Positions 52,711-61,013 of a stretch of 64,000 bases of DNA are shown here, one piece after another. The stretch is from CAUZFZ01 sp963579025. Lineage in GTDB: Bacteria; Planctomycetota; Planctomycetia; Planctomycetales; Planctomycetaceae. Where the stretch lies: the NCBI GenBank assembly GCA_963579025.1, contig CAUZFZ010000033.1, forward strand, positions 1 through 64,000, given 5' to 3'. The notes under the pieces are model-generated. The model was not told where the DNA came from. It was given only the letters and a program-made list of their open reading frames with translations, and did not search any database. Position 1 is the first letter of the stretch; each line of letters begins with the position of its first letter. Position numbers and translations under genes: made by a program.

Positions 52711-53715
52711 ATGTCGAAGCCGATTCGGTTCACGGAAAGCCGACTCCACGACACACGGCTGACCGCCGGTCAGGTGCCGGTCGTTACGACCGGTACGCTG
52801 CTGATGGACGTCACGGACGTGTTTCTTGAACACGAGTGTCGCCACCTGCTGGTACAGGACAACGATGGAACTCTGGTTGGAATCGTCTCCGTCGACGACT
52901 TGAATCAGGCGATGCGGGGCGCCGAGGATGACACTGCCGCACATTGGCATCACCGGACGGTCGAGTCCCTGCTTTCGGTCACACTCGAAGCTGAAGCGGC
53001 TGAATCGGACTCGCCAACCCGGTCAACAAACCAGCCGGTTGAGGAATCCCTGACGCAGTGCATCTCCGTGCGAGAGGGCGACGACCTGCTGGCGCTCATG
53101 ACCAGCCAGGATGTCCTGTTGAGCTGGACACGGCTGGAGCCCGCTCTGGCCCGCGCGGCTACCGACGCCCTCACGCGACTCCCGAATCGGGCTCATTTCG
53201 AACGCCGGTTCAAAGAGGAATGGGAACGGGCGACGCGGCTGAATCTCACGCTGGGACTGTTAATTATTGATATCGATGACTTCAAGGACATCAACGACCG
53301 CTTTGGCCACCTGCGTGGTGATCTGGTACTGGCATCGGTCTCGCAGTGCTGTCAGCGGTGCCTGCGGTCATACGATCTTGTCGCCCGATTTGCAGGCGAC
53401 GAGTTTATCGCTGTCACGTGCGGCTGCAGCCCCACGGATCTCGATCTTCCAATCCGACGTCTGCAAACCGCGATCCGAACACTTGAGCTGAGCTTCAACG
53501 ACGAGCGTGTGCCCACGTCGTTGTCGATCGGAGCCGCTGTCGTCCGCTCGGGACTGGATGGTCTTCAACCGAATGATCTGCTGGATGCCGCCGACGCGTG
53601 TGTTTACGAAGCCAAACACCGCGGCCGGGATCGAGCTTATCGGGTCGAATTATTCGGCAACGGCACCACCAGCCCCGCTGTCCGCGTAGACGTGGACCCT
53701 GCGTCGATCGTGTGA
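52711..53715 (+). CDS. CBS-domain diguanylate cyclase (GGDEF)
   Basis: The 334-residue protein has a pair of CBS motifs in the first 140 residues (LMDVTDVFLEHECRHLLVQDNDGTLVGIVSVDDL; CISVREGDDLLALMTSQDVLLSW), with a polar insertion between them. A GGDEF domain spans about 150-315 (DALTRLPNRAHFERRF; LLIIDIDDFKDINDRFGHLRGD). The active site is AGDEF (228-232), a variant still found in active cyclases. The inhibitory site RSYD (219-222) sits five residues before it, so product feedback by c-di-GMP is likely. CBS pairs bind adenine nucleotides, so c-di-GMP synthesis may respond to energy charge. There is no TM segment, so it is cytoplasmic. Confidence 0.92.
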   Translation: MSKPIRFTESRLHDTRLTAGQVPVVTTGTLLMDVTDVFLEHECRHLLVQDNDGTLVGIVSVDDLNQAMRGAEDDTAAHWHHRTVESLLSVTLEAEAAESDSPTRSTNQPVEESLTQCISVREGDDLLALMTSQDVLLSWTRLEPALARAATDALTRLPNRAHFERRFKEEWERATRLNLTLGLLIIDIDDFKDINDRFGHLRGDLVLASVSQCCQRCLRSYDLVARFAGDEFIAVTCGCSPTDLDLPIRRLQTAIRTLELSFNDERVPTSLSIGAAVVRSGLDGLQPNDLLDAADACVYEAKHRGRDRAYRVELFGNGTTSPAVRVDVDPASIV

Positions 53716-53920
53716 CGCGCAAAGTCGCGAACGTGGCGGACGCAGTTGCCGGAAGCCATGCAGGCCGTCGATCCGGAATCCGTCACGCTGGCATTTCGCG
53801 ATCACATCATCGCGATCGCCCGTGAAGTCCTGCCCGGGAAGGGCGGAGTCTGTAGCGAGGGCTTTGCCGGACGAATGCTTAGCGACCAAGGCAGGCAGGC
53901 AACCGCAGGCAAGCAGCGGT

Positions 53921-54517
53921 TCATACGTCTTTCGGAGGGACCTTAAAGACCTGCGTCTCGCAGGGATCAGACACGAACATAATCGTGTCGCTAAGCCCAG
54001 CTCCCGAAATTGGCTTGTCCGCAGACGCGTCGTCCCGAACGGTCTTCATGGGGAAGAACTGCCGCAGACGGGACATGAGATTCTGCCGCAGCCACGTTTC
54101 GGTGGTTGCGATGTCGACGAACTCGTCAGGTTTGACCAGATAGTCATTGGCTCCCATCGCCAGGCAGTCAACGATGGCCACGGCACCGTTTTGGCACATC
54201 GCGCTGAAGACGACGACCGGCAAGTCAGGCCAGTTGACGCGAATCTGCTTGAGTGTGTCGAACCCATCCAGAACCGGCATCTCCAATTCCAGCGTCACGA
54301 CATCTGGATTCAACCGCTCGATCTTTTCGAGTGCGGCGGCGCCATCCTGTGCCGTCGCTGCGAGCGAGAATCCAGGTGTCTCTCGAATGACTTTCCCCAG
54401 CAACTGTCGGAATGCTGCGGAAGGATCGACCGTCAGGACTCGGATGCTGTCGCTGACCTCGCGAACTGGTCCTGGCTCTGTGCCTTTGCGCGGTTGCTCA
54501 TTCGGATGATCCGCCAT
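53921..54517 (-). CDS. CheB-type receiver-domain protein with Glu at the phosphorylation site
   Basis: The ATG at 54517 (MADHPNEQPRKG) has AGGAG eight bases upstream. After a 25-residue polar start the receiver domain reads IRVLTVDPSAAFRQLLGKVI, PDVVTLELEMPVLDGFDTLKQIRV, VVVFSA and GANDYLVKP. In CheB-like receivers the phospho-accepting Asp stands in TLDxEMP; here it is Glu77 (TLELEMP). One Asp of the acidic pair is replaced by Pro (VDPS). The methylesterase domain of CheB is absent; only a 45-residue tail follows. It is probably a phosphorylation-independent pseudo-receiver, possibly locked in an active-like state. Confidence 0.85.
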   Translation of the reverse strand: MADHPNEQPRKGTEPGPVREVSDSIRVLTVDPSAAFRQLLGKVIRETPGFSLAATAQDGAAALEKIERLNPDVVTLELEMPVLDGFDTLKQIRVNWPDLPVVVFSAMCQNGAVAIVDCLAMGANDYLVKPDEFVDIATTETWLRQNLMSRLRQFFPMKTVRDDASADKPISGAGLSDTIMFVSDPCETQVFKVPPKDV

Positions 54518-54568
54518 CGATTTCGCTCCTGAGGACGCGCCCGCACAGTTTTCGAATCTGCACCACAA

Positions 54569-55978
54569 TCAGCTCTGCTCAGCATCGGCCTCCACATCGG
54601 CGGCGGGCTGCGTTGCTGCTACCACGTCTGACTTGTCGAAACTGACTTCAACGACCGTCGTCACTCCGTACCGCTGAGGGCTATACCCCTTGCGAAAGTG
54701 CACTCGCCATATATACGGGGCGTCAGCGGACAACAATTCCGTCACTCCTTCTTCGGTGGTCGGGATGTACGTGTCGAACGTCTCCCCTGGCGGAATCTCA
54801 AAATCCGCGTTCTGGTCACGAAGATTCCAGATGTCGTCCGCGTTCAGCTCATACACGAGCACACGATGTCCGTCCTTCTTTTTATGGCCTTGAGCACACA
54901 CAAAACTATTTGCGCGATCCGTTTCGCCGATCTCGAACGCAGGGTCGCGTCGAAACACGAGTCCATCGAGCGGAGCAATACTCTGGTCCGTGGAGACGTT
55001 CTCAAACCGAAGCCATAACTGCAGAATCTCGTCACCGTCCTTTTTCTTTTGCGAGTCATTCTTCAGGTGGTATTCGAACTTCACCGGGCCTCGCGTCACT
55101 CTCAGCGGCGTGACCTTCAAGTTTCCGAACCGCCGCGTATCGCCCAGGGCAAGCGTATGCCCAGGCGGCATTTCAGCTCCTTCCTTAATCAGGGACATCC
55201 CGATGTCGCCGTCTGCATCACGCTGCGGCCTGACGTCCGGGAGGCTTTCCAGACTACTGGCCGTACCGCCTCCGTTCATGAGTTGCCAGGCCAGGTACAA
55301 CACTGCAAGAGTCATGGCGCTCGAGTAGCTGATCGCCATCGCAAACAACTTCTTTGACACCGTGCCGTGGAGTTTTTCGGCCGTGTATCTTCGGATGATG
55401 GACGACTGCGATCCAAGCTGCATTCCGGAGTCAGGTTGGGGCAAAGTACTGCTGCCGACATTCCAGGCCGGCTGCGGCGAACCAGTATCTGCAGCCGGAA
55501 TCGGCAAGACTGGGGCGAGGGCGGGCGCAGTGGCAACGACCGGGGCGGCGGCCGCCGGAATTGTCGGCTCAGCCACGGCAACCGGAGCGGGTGCAGACAT
55601 ATCGACGTCATTGCCGCCGGGCAGGACAGATTCGAAATCTTCTTCATCCAGAGCCGATCCCGCGCCCGTCAGTTCTTCCTCTGGCGTCGTCCCCGGCATG
55701 GCCATTTCGCCCAGATACGGCATCTGCTCGCCGGAAGCCGTCGGAGTCTGCGTGCCCGTTGGACTTGCTGGCGTTGTGACAGGCTCGGGTTGCGGCGCCG
55801 CTGCGATTACCGGCTCTGGCGTCGCGGCCACCGGCGTTGGCGGAACAGCAGCCGGAACGTCTGCGGCGGGAGGCTCCGCGACATTCAGGCGAGTGCCACA
55901 ATGCGGACAGGCGACAAGCCCGGCCTGCTCGACGCGCAAACGTCCCTGGCACTGGCTGCAGGAGACTTCAAACGGCAT
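54569..55978 (-). CDS. Zinc-ribbon membrane protein, unknown function
   Basis: The ATG at 55978 has AGGAG eight bases upstream. The 469-residue product starts with a zinc ribbon (CSQCQG at about 6-11 and CPHCG at about 25-29). A long Ala/Pro/Thr-rich low-complexity linker follows (about 40-190), then one TM helix (AISYSSAMTLAVLYLAWQLM, about 225-245). The extracytoplasmic C-terminal domain of about 200 residues (LGDTRRFGNLKVTPLRVTRGPVKFEYHL; LWLRFENVSTDQSIAPLDGLVF; WRVHFRKGYSPQRYGVTTVVEV) resembles a DUF4352/immunoglobulin-like beta domain. The cytoplasmic ribbon plus periplasmic domain suggests a scaffold or sensor. Its start is 227 bp from bioD; transcription is leftward. Confidence 0.8.
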   Translation of the reverse strand: MPFEVSCSQCQGRLRVEQAGLVACPHCGTRLNVAEPPAADVPAAVPPTPVAATPEPVIAAAPQPEPVTTPASPTGTQTPTASGEQMPYLGEMAMPGTTPEEELTGAGSALDEEDFESVLPGGNDVDMSAPAPVAVAEPTIPAAAAPVVATAPALAPVLPIPAADTGSPQPAWNVGSSTLPQPDSGMQLGSQSSIIRRYTAEKLHGTVSKKLFAMAISYSSAMTLAVLYLAWQLMNGGGTASSLESLPDVRPQRDADGDIGMSLIKEGAEMPPGHTLALGDTRRFGNLKVTPLRVTRGPVKFEYHLKNDSQKKKDGDEILQLWLRFENVSTDQSIAPLDGLVFRRDPAFEIGETDRANSFVCAQGHKKKDGHRVLVYELNADDIWNLRDQNADFEIPPGETFDTYIPTTEEGVTELLSADAPYIWRVHFRKGYSPQRYGVTTVVEVSFDKSDVVAATQPAADVEADAEQS

Positions 55979-56204
55979 GACATGCACTCCTGAGAACAGC
56001 GTGCCTCGGTCGAGGAGCGAAACCCGTCCAGGACGCGTCTGTTCGGCAGTTAATTGTGGGGTGGTGATTCGGACCTGGTCCGGTCCGCGGAATGGATCGG
56101 ATGAATGGGTGGCGACTTCAGGCAGTTGTCGATTCGAGGTGTCCCAAACAGGGACAATAGGGAGGGAGCTGCGTATTTTAGAGTCGAGTGGTCTCTAAGG
56201 CATG

Positions 56205-56906
56205 TCAGACGCAGTCATCGTCGATCTCTCGCAGCCAGGCCATTCTGCCCCGGGGGATTCCGTCCCGCAACTGAAGCGTCTGACCATGACGCGACACTGT
56301 GCCCAGAACGGGAATCGGACTCAGTCGCCTCAGTTCGGACACGTTTGTCACAGCGGCCGGTGTTTCGGCCTGGTTGTCAACATCGTTGAGGATGACACCC
56401 TCAACGCATAATCCACGCCGCTCTGCAGCTTCGAGCGTCAACAGCGTATGGTTGATCGTGCCCAGCCCGAGCCTCGCTACGATAATTACCGGCAGGCCGG
56501 TCCAAATGGCAAAATCTGCCATCGAGTGCGAATCCGTCAGCGGACACAGCAGGCCGCCGACACCTTCGACCAGCACAAAGTCTGCATCAGATTCCCAGCG
56601 AGTCAGGCCGGTCTGGACGACGTCCCAATCAACAGAGCGACCGGCTTCACGAGCGGCAATCGGTGGTGCGAGAGGCGCCGCGAAGCGTTGCGGACAAATC
56701 CGGTCGAGGTCAGCGATGCCCGATGCCTGGCTCAGCGTTTCAAGATCGGCCCACCGCTCTTGCCCGTCAGTGACATCCGCTCCGCTGCAGGCCGGCTTGT
56801 AAACACCCAGACGCACGCCGGCACTCACCAGTTCGCGAGCGATCAGCGCCGTCACATAGGTCTTCCCGACGTCTGTATCCGTCCCACTGATCAACACACC
56901 GCGCAT
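56205..56906 (-). CDS. bioD: Dethiobiotin synthetase
   Basis: The 233-residue product opens MRGVLISGTDTDVGKTYVTA, with the BioD-specific P-loop at residues 8-16. It continues with VYKPACSG, FAAPLAPPIAAREAG, FVLVEGVGGLLCPL, VIIVARLGLGTINHTLLTLEA and GVILND. It closes the ureido ring of biotin from diaminopelargonate, CO2 and ATP in the cytoplasm. No other bio genes are adjacent. An intrinsic terminator from the upstream transcript lies 23 bp before its start, so it needs its own promoter in a very short space or relies on read-through. Confidence 0.95.
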   Translation of the reverse strand: MRGVLISGTDTDVGKTYVTALIARELVSAGVRLGVYKPACSGADVTDGQERWADLETLSQASGIADLDRICPQRFAAPLAPPIAAREAGRSVDWDVVQTGLTRWESDADFVLVEGVGGLLCPLTDSHSMADFAIWTGLPVIIVARLGLGTINHTLLTLEAAERRGLCVEGVILNDVDNQAETPAAVTNVSELRRLSPIPVLGTVSRHGQTLQLRDGIPRGRMAWLREIDDDCV

Positions 56907-56928
56907 CAGTCAGCTCCCGTAAAACTGG

Positions 56929-56964
56929 AAAGCCCGGCCTTTCGAAATCCGAAAAGCCGGGCTT
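56929..56964 (-). terminator. Rho-independent terminator of the 56990 gene
   Basis: On the minus strand the arms AAGCCCGGCTTTTCG and CGAAAGGCCGGGCTT pair over about 14 bases with one bulge around a short loop, followed by a modest T-rich tail. It lies 26 bp after the stop of the membrane-protein gene and just ahead of bioD. Confidence 0.75.
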
Positions 56965-56989
56965 GAGAATTCAGGAGTCGCTTCGCCAC

Positions 56990-57751
56990 TCAGCCGTCGT
57001 CGTCGCGTACCGAGACCTGCAGCGATCCGAGCATCTTCATGAGTAGAGCTTCTTTGCGGTTGATGAACAGGACGTTGTCCAGAACGATCGCTCGGCTCTC
57101 GCTACGTGCGTGCAGAATCAGGCGGCCGGACTGCAGGAGCATGTATTCGAAGACGTCGTTGATCTCTTTGTCGACACGTAGACTGGGAGCAGGGTAACGC
57201 TTCATGTCACTCAGAAAGCCATGGTGATGCAGCAGTTCGTTGTTGCGAATCTCCCAGTAGTCGTAGCGGACAGCCACCAGGACGGCGAGATAGAAGAAGA
57301 ACAGGATCGCCGCGAACATGAAGTAGAAGATGTGATTCGCTTCTGGCTTGAGAGCACCAAGTACGTCTCCCAGAAATGGCACGAGGTCCGGCGCGTAATG
57401 TGCCGATAGAAAAACGCCCATCACGACCATGCCGATGATGGCGACTAACGTCAGCGCCGTTGTGCGCGGGAAGTCGAACGTCAGGACAACGAGGTTCAGC
57501 GTGAGTATTCCAAAGAACACAATCGTGACCCCGACGTGAGCGGTTGACGCTTCGGGAGCCAGCCACGTGACAAACGCGGCAATCAGTGCCATGAAAAACG
57601 TCGGATATAGAAACACGATCTTCGGATACGAAATCAACAGGATCCGTTTCTTGCCAGGACCGGGCTGCTCCAGCGCGCCGGCCGGGGCGAGTGATGTTTC
57701 GCTTGTCTGGTTTTCTTCTGGCGGCGTGCTCTCAGCGTTTTCTTCCGACAT
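56990..57751 (-). CDS. Membrane protein of unknown function
   Basis: The ATG at 57751 (MSEENAESTPPEENQ) is a natural start; the frame upstream reads through the REP element and is not protein-like. The 253 residues comprise a polar N-terminus and four TM helices (about 44-65 IVFLYPTFFMALIAAFVTWLA, 72-92, 98-118 and 140-165 IFYFMFAAILFFFYLAVLVAV). A cytoplasmic PH-like C-terminal domain follows (RYDYWEIRNNELLHHHGFLSDMKRYPAPSLRVDKEINDVFEYMLL; ALLMKMLGSLQVSV). The tail resembles bPH/DUF304-type domains, but the assignment is tentative. An intrinsic terminator follows. Confidence 0.75.
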   Translation of the reverse strand: MSEENAESTPPEENQTSETSLAPAGALEQPGPGKKRILLISYPKIVFLYPTFFMALIAAFVTWLAPEASTAHVGVTIVFFGILTLNLVVLTFDFPRTTALTLVAIIGMVVMGVFLSAHYAPDLVPFLGDVLGALKPEANHIFYFMFAAILFFFYLAVLVAVRYDYWEIRNNELLHHHGFLSDMKRYPAPSLRVDKEINDVFEYMLLQSGRLILHARSESRAIVLDNVLFINRKEALLMKMLGSLQVSVRDDDG

Positions 57752-57875
57752 GCCTGTATTCCATTCCTCTTTGGTTGAGGGCGTTCGTGACTGACGTGCT
57801 GCGTCGCCGGATGAATCCGGCCTGTCCGCGACAACAGGTCTGACTGGCTGGTGGAATCGTTCAAGGGTCGGCGAA

Positions 57876-57912
57876 CGGACCGCATAAATGCGGTTACTAC
57901 GAACGCGGTTCA
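57876..57912. repeat. REP-like hairpin, second copy
   Basis: ACCGCATAAATGCGGTTACTACGAACG is identical to the right unit of the paired element at 49470-49497, including the hairpin ACCGCA-TAAA-TGCGGT and the tag TTACTACGAACG. It lies just beyond the radical SAM stop codon. Two copies of the identical core 8 kb apart in unrelated spacers indicate a dispersed repeat family. Confidence 0.75.
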
Positions 57913-57916
57913 CGTA

Positions 57917-59239
57917 TTAACTGGCGGTGGTTGCAGTTTCCTGCGATTCGGCCCGGTTTTTCAGGACGTACGGCGCCGCCGTCTGCGTGTGATCGTAGCC
58001 GTTGTACGCTCCGAAGTCGTTGAAGAAAAATCGCTTAACGAGCCGGTACGCCCAGCTCTTTTCCGGGATTTGAGTTTCCGGATTGAACTGCGACGTTCGG
58101 ACTTCCATCTTCTGCAGTTCGGCCAGTGCGGTCTTTCGGGCGGTGACGTCTTCAGCTCCGTGCAGGACGACAAGTTCTTCCAGCAGGTCCGGGCGTTCCA
58201 GCACGATACAGCCACGCGTGGTTTTCGAGGCCAGCTTCCGGAAGTCGGTCAGAAAGTCAGACGCGAATTTCTCGCGAAGCGACTTCGACTCGTCGTGGAT
58301 GTTGTCGGTCGCGAACTGAATGATCGGACACGGCTCGACACCTCCCCACGGATTGATGTGGTGGCTGATCCCCGTGGCCGCCGGACACAGCGCCTGCCCC
58401 TCACCGTCGAAGTACGCGTCGATCACGGCGATCGGCTTCTTCGCCCGCGTTTCGACCACGAACTTGCGAATACTCAGCTGCTGTTCCGGAGTCAGACAAA
58501 GGTCGGGACACGCATCAGGTCCCATCGGACGGTACACGTGAAACCACGTGTAAAGCACGCCCATCTCAATCAGCCGGTCAACCCACTTCTCCGTCAGCAG
58601 ATCGTCGATGTTTGTCTTGCACAGGCTCGTGCAGACCCCGGTAAAGACTTTGTTGTCGAGACAGTTCTGAATCCCCTGCATCGTCTTGCTCAGAACATCA
58701 CCGCGGCCGCGCCGCTCGTCGCTGACGATTTCGTTGCCTTCCACGCTGATCAGCGGCGTCACGTTACCCATGCGCCGCAGTTCTTTCGCGACCTCGTCCG
58801 TGATGAAGTGCCCGTTCGTGAAGACCTGAAAGTAGCAGTCCGGATGGCGATCGATGATCTGCAGCAGTTCCGGATGCATGAACGGTTCCCCGCCAACGAT
58901 CCCGAAGAAGCTGTTGCCCATCTCGCGAGCTTCCGCGATCAGCTTGGACATGGCTTCCAGATCGATCTTCTCCTGTTTCGCGGCCACATCGACCCAGCAG
59001 CCCTGACACCGCAGGTTGCAACTGTTGATGACAGACACATACAGAAACGGCGGAAAGAACTCGCCGCGCTTCAGTCGCCGCTTGAATTTCACGACCGACA
59101 TCGAGCCGCGGACGCCCATGTTCCAGAAGAACTTCCACAGCAGTCGCTTGTCAGTCTCAAGCAGAACACGTTTGGCCATACGAAGATACATGCGGGGTGT
59201 CTCGACTACAGGCGGCCGAAGCCGATTCGTGACGTTCAT
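57917..59239 (-). CDS. Radical SAM/SPASM-like protein
   Basis: The ATG at 59239 (MNVTNRLRPPVVETPRMYL) is preferred; a TTG 20 codons upstream lacks support. The 440-residue product has the radical SAM cluster motif CNLRCQGC (Cys74, Cys78, Cys81). GIVGGEPFMHPELL binds SAM, and the barrel continues VFTNGHFITDEVAKEL and ISVEGNEI. A C-terminal Cys group (DACPDLCL, ALCPAATG, GVEPCPIIQF) suggests an auxiliary iron-sulphur cluster of the SPASM/Twitch type. It generates a 5'-deoxyadenosyl radical; the substrate is unknown. An N-terminal amphipathic segment may dock it to the membrane. No small peptide substrate gene was recognised nearby. Confidence 0.88.
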   Translation of the reverse strand: MNVTNRLRPPVVETPRMYLRMAKRVLLETDKRLLWKFFWNMGVRGSMSVVKFKRRLKRGEFFPPFLYVSVINSCNLRCQGCWVDVAAKQEKIDLEAMSKLIAEAREMGNSFFGIVGGEPFMHPELLQIIDRHPDCYFQVFTNGHFITDEVAKELRRMGNVTPLISVEGNEIVSDERRGRGDVLSKTMQGIQNCLDNKVFTGVCTSLCKTNIDDLLTEKWVDRLIEMGVLYTWFHVYRPMGPDACPDLCLTPEQQLSIRKFVVETRAKKPIAVIDAYFDGEGQALCPAATGISHHINPWGGVEPCPIIQFATDNIHDESKSLREKFASDFLTDFRKLASKTTRGCIVLERPDLLEELVVLHGAEDVTARKTALAELQKMEVRTSQFNPETQIPEKSWAYRLVKRFFFNDFGAYNGYDHTQTAAPYVLKNRAESQETATTAS

Positions 59240-59465
59240 TGTGTGACTGTCATTGTAGTGGTGCAGTCGCCCATTGAAACCTGCCAGCGATCTGACCAAC
59301 GCCCGAGGCGATCTGTCCGTAAGTCACCAACAGATACGGGTTCGCGTTGCGGCGTGGGCAGATTTGCGAAATCTCGGTTGAGACCAGCTCCACTGGATTG
59401 ACATCTCGCACATCTGTTTCTCAAATGGAACGCACCTGCAATCAACTTGCATTTAGGGACTGGCT

Positions 59466-59840
59466 GTGCACCAGCGTTGGACAATACTGACGACGTTGAC
59501 AACGTGGATCGTCGCCTCGTCGTATTGCGCGCTGCATACGCACGGCGGCAACTGTCGGCACGATGCAACAGCGGCACACAGTCCTCCGGTACACGCAGTC
59601 TGTCCGCACGGACACCATCACAACCACACCGACGAGTCTGAATCGCTTCCGAGCTGGTCAGCCAGGTGCGTGGTGTGCGAGCTTCTGGCCCTGTCGATCG
59701 TCGTCCCCACCCTCGCCGTGCTTAAAACGGCTGAGTTTCAGATCGCAACGAATTCACTGCTCGACGCACAGCAGCCGGTTGCTCCGCTGCAGTGCAACTG
59801 GCAAGGCCGCGCACCACCGCTGTCGTTCCAGCTGACTTGA
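59466..59840 (+). CDS. Small His-rich, Cys-pair protein (DUF2946-like)
   Basis: A GTG start at 59466, eight bases after AGGGA, gives 124 residues. A signal-like hydrophobic start (ILTTLTTWIVASSYCALHTHGG) is followed by a His-rich loop (CPHGHHHNHTDES). A CVVC pair comes next, at the head of a hydrophobic helix (CELLALSIVVPTLAVLKTAEF). This spacing resembles DUF2946-type envelope proteins, often linked to copper or other metal handling. The match is by pattern only. It is 217 bp upstream of the DUF1559 gene in the same direction and may share its transcript. Confidence 0.6.
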   Translation: MHQRWTILTTLTTWIVASSYCALHTHGGNCRHDATAAHSPPVHAVCPHGHHHNHTDESESLPSWSARCVVCELLALSIVVPTLAVLKTAEFQIATNSLLDAQQPVAPLQCNWQGRAPPLSFQLT

Positions 59841-60057
59841 ACGATCAGTACAGGTCGAGCGCGTCGCGCGTTCCGAATCGGGTGTCTGCTGCAGAGCCTG
59901 GCCTATCGCCATCACGTGCGACGTTGCGCCCACAGCGCACCTGACAGGAAAATCTACCCCGACGGGTCTGAGAGACAACTGCCGCGTGAACACGCCAGCC
60001 TTGTCGAACGACCCGGACCGGACTGCCATCCATCACGCGCAATCCGAGGCTACTCTT

Positions 60058-60969
60058 ATGAATACTCTGCGCGCCAAATGCGCTTCCCGACACGGATTCA
60101 CTCTGATCGAACTACTTGTCGTGATTGCGATCATCGCAATCCTGGTCGCTCTTCTGCTGCCGGCCGTGCAGCAGGCCCGCGAAGCGGCCCGACGCATACA
60201 GTGCAAGAACAATCTCAAGCAGATCGGTCTGGCCCTCCACAATTACCATGACATCCACGGAACTCTGCCACCTGGCTGGATCGGTGTTGCCGGGAATCAG
60301 CCGGATGTCGAAGGCGACAATGCATTTGGATGGGGGTCCATGATCCTGCCAATGCTCGACCAGGGGCCTCTCTTTGAACAGCTCGACACTGAGGCCGGAA
60401 TTCTCGCGCCGTCCAATCTCGCGCTGCTGACGACACCGCAACCGGCATTTCGCTGTCCCTCGGACATCTACCAGTCAGCCTGGAATCTCAATGCAGAAGG
60501 AACAACCAACCTGCTGGCGAAACTGGCGTCCGCGAATTATGTGGCCAACTGGGGGTCCGGTTCCGTTCTTGAAATCGACGACTGCGAAGGACTGGCACGC
60601 GGGCAGGTCTGCAAGGATACAGGTCCGTTTTTCCATAACAGTGCGACCCGGTTTCGCGACTTCTTGGATGGTCTGAGTAATACATCGATTGTTGGAGAAC
60701 GTCGGTCCGACGTGACCATGGCATGGCACGCGACATGGTCTGGCTCTCCCCCCGGTGGAGAAGAAACATGGGCCAGAATTCTGGGCGTGGCGGACCACAC
60801 ACCGAACCATCCCGCGGCGCACATGGAAGATTTCAGTAGCTGGCACACTGGAGGTGTGCACATGTTGCTGGGAGATGGCAAAGTCCGCTTTGTCTCAGAG
60901 AACGTCGACACGGGTGTGTGGCAGTCACTGGCAACACACCAGGGTGGCGAGGTGGTGGGCGAGTTCTGA
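60058..60969 (+). CDS. DUF1559 prepilin-like protein
   Basis: The ATG at 60058 (MNTLRAKCASRHGFTLIELL) is preceded by GAGG nine bases upstream. The N-terminus is a type IV prepilin leader: G-FTLIELLVVIAIIAILVALLLPAVQQAREAARR, cut after Gly by a prepilin peptidase. The rest (CKNNLKQIGLALHNYHDIHGTLPPGW; FRCPSD; DFLDGLSNTSIVGERR) and the C-terminal FSSWHTGGVHMLLGDGKVRFVSENVD are the DUF1559 (SBP_bac_10) domain. Planctomycetes carry tens to hundreds of paralogues. At 303 residues it is average in length. It is probably a pseudopilin-type surface or secretion component. Confidence 0.95.
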   Translation: MNTLRAKCASRHGFTLIELLVVIAIIAILVALLLPAVQQAREAARRIQCKNNLKQIGLALHNYHDIHGTLPPGWIGVAGNQPDVEGDNAFGWGSMILPMLDQGPLFEQLDTEAGILAPSNLALLTTPQPAFRCPSDIYQSAWNLNAEGTTNLLAKLASANYVANWGSGSVLEIDDCEGLARGQVCKDTGPFFHNSATRFRDFLDGLSNTSIVGERRSDVTMAWHATWSGSPPGGEETWARILGVADHTPNHPAAHMEDFSSWHTGGVHMLLGDGKVRFVSENVDTGVWQSLATHQGGEVVGEF

Positions 60970-61013
60970 CGGGTGTTGGGGCGCGGTCAGACGTTGCTTC
61001 ACGCAGCTGCCAG

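Noticed and set aside
57851..59401. 516-codon open frame on the plus strand
   Set aside because: Antisense to the radical SAM gene, whose CxxxCxxC motif and start are clear; the antisense translation is Arg/His/Val-rich without domains.
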